NCBI GenBank assembly: GCA_963729215.1
Contig: CAVSND010000017.1
Coordinates: 61,227 to 125,226 of the forward strand
DNA length: 64,000 bases
DNA from: CAVQJU01 sp963729215
GTDB lineage: Bacteria > Acidobacteriota > Vicinamibacteria > Vicinamibacterales > CAVVIG01
Direction: 5' to 3'
The translations under genes were made by a program, and so were the position numbers. Below, in pieces: positions 60,204-64,000 of this stretch. Under the pieces are notes generated by a model. It did not search any database and was not told the DNA's origin. It was given only the letters and a program-made list of their open reading frames with translations. Positions within the stretch are counted from its first letter, which is position 1. Each line of letters begins with the position of its first letter.

Positions 60204-62637
60204 ATGAAGCGTGTGGCGAACTGGCATTTTCGTTCTGGTGATGGCCGCACTGCTGATGACGGCCGCGGCGTGCGGCCAGTCAGGGCCGGCGCCGAACGCC
60301 GGGCAGACGCCGAGCGCGAGGCCGGGTGGGGCCACGGACGTCGATCGCACCGTGCTGCCAATCGCGGAACCGACGCGTCCGGCGATCACCGAGCTCGATG
60401 CCCGCAATGCCAAGGCGCCGCCCATCTTCGAGGTCAAAGCGCCGGCGGGCGCGCCCAATGTGCTGGTCATCCTGCTCGATAATTTCGGCTACGCCGGCTC
60501 GACGACGTTCGGCGGCGTGATGCACCTGCCGACGATCGAGCGTCTCGCCAAGAACGGCTTGACCTACACCAATTTCCATACCGCGCCGATCTGCTCGGCG
60601 AGCCGCGTGGCGCTGCTCACCGGCCGCAATCCTCATAGCGCGAACATGGGCACCATCTCGGAAATGGCGACGGGCTTTCCGGGGCAGACGTCCATCCTGC
60701 CGAACAGCGTGGCGCCCCTCGCCAAGATCCTGCGGTTCAACGGCTACAGCACGGCGATGTTCGGCAAGTCGCACGAGTATGTGCCGTGGGAAAGCGGCCT
60801 CACGGGGCCGTTCGACCAGTGGCCCACGGGCCTCGGGTTCGAGAGGTTCTACGGCAACGTGATCGGCGAATCCGACCAGTTCTCGCCGGTGGCCCACGAC
60901 AACACGACGCTCGCCCCTCCGTCGAAGGATCCGAATTACTACTATCAGACCGATCTCGCCGATCGTGCGATCCAATGGATCAAGGCACAGAAGTCGCTGA
61001 ATCCCGACAAGCCGTTCTTTGTCTACTACCCGGCCCAGGGCATGCACGATCCGGTGCAGCTCCCCAACGCGTGGCGGGACAAGTACAAGGGCAAGTTCGA
61101 CCAGGGGTGGGACAAGTACCGCGAGGAGATTCTGGCCCGCCAGAAGAAACTCGGCATCGTCCCGGAGAACACCAAGCTCACGGCCAAGGCCGACATTGCG
61201 CCCGACTGGGACACGCTGACCGCTGACGAAAAGAAGGTCGCGATCCGCTATCAGGAACTCTTCGCGGCATTTGCCGAGCTGACCGACTACGAGATCGGCC
61301 GTGTCGTGCAGGCGATCGAAGACGTGGGCGTGTTGGACAACACCCTGATCATCTACGTCACGGGCGACAACGGCGCGAGCCCCAACGGTGGCCGGCTCGG
61401 CGTGTTCAACACCATGAGCACGTTCAACCAGTCGCCGGAGACGCTGGAGTATCAGCTCAAGACGCTCGACGAGGTGGGCGGACCGCACTCCGCGATGACG
61501 CCGCCGGCCGGATGGTCATTCGGCGACAACACGCCGTTCGCGTATTCGCAGCTTCATACGCAACTCGGCGGGACCACCAACGGGGCGATCGTGTCCTGGC
61601 CGAAAGGGATCAAGGCGAAAGGCGAGCTCCGCAAGCAGTATCACCACGTGATCGACGTCGTCCCGACGGTGCTGGCCGCCGCGGGGCTGCCGCAGCCGAA
61701 GACGGTCAATGGCGTCGTGCAAAAACCCATCGAAGGCGTGAGCATGATGAACTCCTTCGACGACGCGCAGGCGAAATCGGCACGCACGACGCAGTACTAC
61801 GAGATCTACGGCAACCGCGGCATCTACAAGGACGGCTGGTACGCCTCGACCCTGCACAAAGTGTCGTGGGAGCCGAAACCGCGCACGACTTCGTACGCCG
61901 ACGACAAGTGGGACCTGTGCAACATGACGGAAGACTACAGCTGTTCCACCGACGTGTCGGCGCAGCATCCCGACAAGCTCAAGGAGTTGCAGGCGGCCTT
62001 CATGGAGGAGGCGATCAAGTACAACGTGCTGCCGCTCGACGATCGCGCCCAGGAGCGATTCAACGCCACGCTCGCCGGGCGTCCCGAGTACATGGGAGGG
62101 CGGACGTCGCTGACGCTCTACCCGGGCATGATCGGGATGAAGGAGAACGCCTTCATCGACGTGAAGAACCGGAGCTCCTCGATCACCGCCGAGCTCGAGA
62201 GCGGCGGTGCGGGCGTCATCGTCGCGCAAGGTGGCGCGCATTCAGGCTGGAGCCTGTACGTCAAGGACGGGCGCCCCGCGTTTGCCTACAACTTCCTGGG
62301 CGCCGTGACGACCATCAGTTCCAGCGAGCGTCTGCCGGCCGGCCCAGTCACCATCACCTACGATTTCGCCTACGACGGCGGCAAACCTGGAGCCGGCGGC
62401 ACCGGGACGCTCTCGATCAACGGGAAGAAGGTCGGCTCGGGCAGACTCGCGCGCACGATTCCATTCATTTACGGCGTCGAGACCGCCGACGTCGGCATGG
62501 ATCTGTACTCCGCCGTCACCACGGCCTATGCCACCGGGGAGAACCAGTTCAGCGGGAAGATCAAGCAGGTGGTCATCAGCGTGAAGTCAGATGCGGCGAA
62601 GCCGGACGCCGGAGTGATTCGTCACATACCTGAGTGA
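60204..62637 (+). CDS. Large lipoprotein/exported arylsulfatase with C-terminal lectin-like domain
   Basis: About 810 residues. The open frame starts at GTG 60211, but GAGGAG at 60192-60197 points to ATG 60204; one extra base near 60209 would join them. The N-terminus LVMAALLMTAAACGQSG is a lipoprotein-type or Sec signal. PNVLVILLDNFGYAG gives the metal aspartates and CSASR (Cys128 from the GTG) is a C-x-A-x-R formylglycine motif; GKSHEY and GDNGASPNG follow. Residues from about 640 form a beta-sandwich (GWSLYVKDGRPAFAYNFLG). Similar to the large Pseudomonas-type arylsulfatases. The maturase is the next gene, 24 nt downstream. Confidence 0.87.
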
Positions 62638-62661
62638 CGCGGTAGAGGCCGAGTCACGAGA

Positions 62662-63858
62662 ATGAATATGCGCCGCGCCAAGCCCGTCAAGGTGCGCTCA
62701 ACGCCGCGTCGCTTCACAATCGCGCGGGCGTGGATCATGATCGTGCTCATCGCCGCAGCCCTGGTCGTTGGGCTCCTCGCGATGCGTCCGGGTTTCCTCG
62801 CGCCGCGCTCGACACCGCCGTCGGTTGAGACGACTGCCGCGAATGTGACGTCCTCATCGGCGTCGCTCGGATTCCTGCCGACGGTCGAGAACACGACTCG
62901 GCCGTCCGGGCCCGCGCCGGATGGCATGGTGTGGATTCCCGGCGGCGAGTTCTCGATGGGCGCGCAGGACCCGACGGACATGCACGATGCCGTCGGGATG
63001 CAGGCCACGGAAGATTCGCGTCCGGTCCATCGCGTCTACGTGGACGGCTTCTGGATGGACGCGACCGAGGTGACGAACGCGCAGTTTGCCAGCTTCGTGA
63101 AGGCGACCGGCTACGTCACCGTCGCCGAGCGCAAGCCGCGCGTGGAAGACTTTCCCGGCGCGAAGCCGGAGGATCTGGTACCCGGTTCGGTGATGTTTTC
63201 TCCTCCCAGTCACGCCGTTCCGTTGACCAACGAACTTGCATGGTGGTCCTACGTCCCCGGCGTGAACTGGCGTCATCCGTCCGGTCCGTCGAGTTCAATC
63301 CAAGGGAAGGATCGATGGCCGGTCATTCACGTGGCGTATGAAGACGCGCTCGCGTATGCGCGGTGGGCCGGCAAGCGGCTGCCGACGGAAGCGGAATGGG
63401 AATTTGCGGCGCGCGGCGGCTTGACGGGGCAGCTCTTCCCCTGGGGCAATACGCTCAAGGTTGACGACCGGTGGATGGCCAACAGCCATCAAGGTCACTT
63501 TCCCGATCACGATTCCGGCGCGGATGCCTTCCCGGGACTCGCGCCAGTGGCGCAGTTCCCCGCGAACGGGTACGGGCTCCATGACGTCGCCGGCAACGTG
63601 TGGGAGTGGGTCAGCGATTGGTATCGCCCTGACTACTACAATCAACTGGCGGCCATCGGCGGCGTCGCTCGCAACCCGCAGGGACCGACCGACTCGTTCG
63701 ATCCCGCAGAACCCGCCGTGAAGAAACGCGTCCATCGCGGTGGATCGTTTCTCTGCACCGATCAGTTCTGCTCACGCTACATGGTCGGCACGCGCGGCAA
63801 GGGCGAAGTCAGCACCGGCACGAACCATCTCGGCTTCCGCTGCGTGAAAACGGTTTGA
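62662..63858 (+). CDS. Formylglycine-generating enzyme (SUMF1/FGE family), membrane-anchored
   Basis: 398 residues. One transmembrane helix (IMIVLIAAALVVGLLAM, about residues 28-44) precedes the FGE domain: VWIPGGEFSMGAQDP, FWMDATEVTNAQFASFV, RLPTEAEWEFAARGG, NVWEWVSDWY. The two copper-binding active-site cysteines are kept, Cys365 and Cys370 in SFLCTDQFCSRY, with the same spacing as Cys336/Cys341 of human FGE, so this is a true maturase and not one of the many catalytically inert relatives. It oxidises the CxPxR/CxAxR cysteine of sulfatases with oxygen; clients in the window are the proteins at 60204 and 12247. The last 142 nt of the window hold nothing supported. Confidence 0.9.
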   Translation: MNMRRAKPVKVRSTPRRFTIARAWIMIVLIAAALVVGLLAMRPGFLAPRSTPPSVETTAANVTSSSASLGFLPTVENTTRPSGPAPDGMVWIPGGEFSMGAQDPTDMHDAVGMQATEDSRPVHRVYVDGFWMDATEVTNAQFASFVKATGYVTVAERKPRVEDFPGAKPEDLVPGSVMFSPPSHAVPLTNELAWWSYVPGVNWRHPSGPSSSIQGKDRWPVIHVAYEDALAYARWAGKRLPTEAEWEFAARGGLTGQLFPWGNTLKVDDRWMANSHQGHFPDHDSGADAFPGLAPVAQFPANGYGLHDVAGNVWEWVSDWYRPDYYNQLAAIGGVARNPQGPTDSFDPAEPAVKKRVHRGGSFLCTDQFCSRYMVGTRGKGEVSTGTNHLGFRCVKTV

Positions 63859-64000
63859 GACGATCCATCAGTGGTGAGATCGCAGGTCACAATGGCACGT
63901 CCGGCAGCGCATCGCACGAAAGGCTGTCGTCCCCTCGAGACATACCGACGCACATCAAGGACTACGCGTAGAAGTGCCGCCGAGAACTGTGTAGAAACTG

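Noticed and set aside
63894..64000. An open frame starting at ATG 63894 and running off the window.
   Set aside because: Only 36 codons visible, arginine-rich, no ribosome site, no family pattern.
1..64000. CRISPR arrays, tRNA or rRNA genes, phage structural genes.
   Set aside because: Scanning found no spaced direct-repeat arrays, no cloverleaf-like segments and no phage-type proteins.

Overview
The window is GC-rich, gene-dense bacterial DNA with no rRNA, tRNA, CRISPR or phage genes. The gene mix points to a free-living Acidobacteriota member, probably of the Vicinamibacteria type: an Oar-like TonB receptor with a carboxypeptidase-regulatory N-terminus, DUF6152 proteins, many signal-peptide metallo-beta-lactamase-fold (MBL) hydrolases, and Tat- or Sec-exported amidohydrolases, esterases and sulfatases. 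This placement is inferred from family content; no marker gene is present.

Layout. 1-6.05 kb: the edge of an alpha/beta hydrolase gene, a tannase-family esterase, an MBL hydrolase, a secreted beta-helix protein and a two-domain VOC protein. 6.05-27.3 kb (minus strand): 18 genes in one direction, nearly all with start/stop overlaps or gaps under about 52 nt. In order of transcription they are a ceramidase-like protein, a cytochrome/beta-propeller protein, the module called here T-S-R, a LysR regulator, a CoA-transferase plus two-subunit 2-hydroxyacyl-CoA dehydratase, an MFS carrier, two esterases, an arylsulfatase, an amidohydrolase, a LolA-like/MBL protein, a di-heme cytochrome, an OmpA-like protein and a carboxymuconolactone-decarboxylase-like protein. 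27.46-33.77 kb (plus): a sucrose-type operon with a GntR/LacI-type regulator, PfkB kinase, sucrose phosphorylase, carboxylesterase and FucP-like permease. 33.8-44.7 kb (minus): MBL, T and S fused in one protein, R paralog, TonB receptor, LysR, DUF6152, a T-like protein and a LolA-like/MBL protein. 44.9-47.1 kb (plus): DUF6152 and two T-like proteins. 47.1-55.8 kb: an enolase-superfamily enzyme, DUF3237, an FAD monooxygenase, esterases and tandem ACMSD-type amidohydrolases. 55.8-58.5 kb: a decayed tannase, an MBL and an enolase-superfamily fragment cut by an insertion sequence. 58.6-63.9 kb: an MBL, a large arylsulfatase and its formylglycine-generating enzyme.

The genes read as a secreted or periplasmic catabolic repertoire: esterases, sulfatases, a tannase and amidohydrolases to deprotect complex aromatic or glycosidic material, a TonB receptor and MFS carriers for uptake, and CoA-thioester and sucrose pathways for use. 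The least explained part is a family of secreted proteins (T, R and relatives, seven genes) that repeatedly sits with MBL-fold proteins and is fused to one in a single case.

About 40 single-base frameshifts interrupt otherwise conserved reading frames, many at short homopolymers. I read most as sequence errors and give the reconstructed gene span, noting each break. Genes described as having a frameshift are not open in one frame over the stated coordinates.
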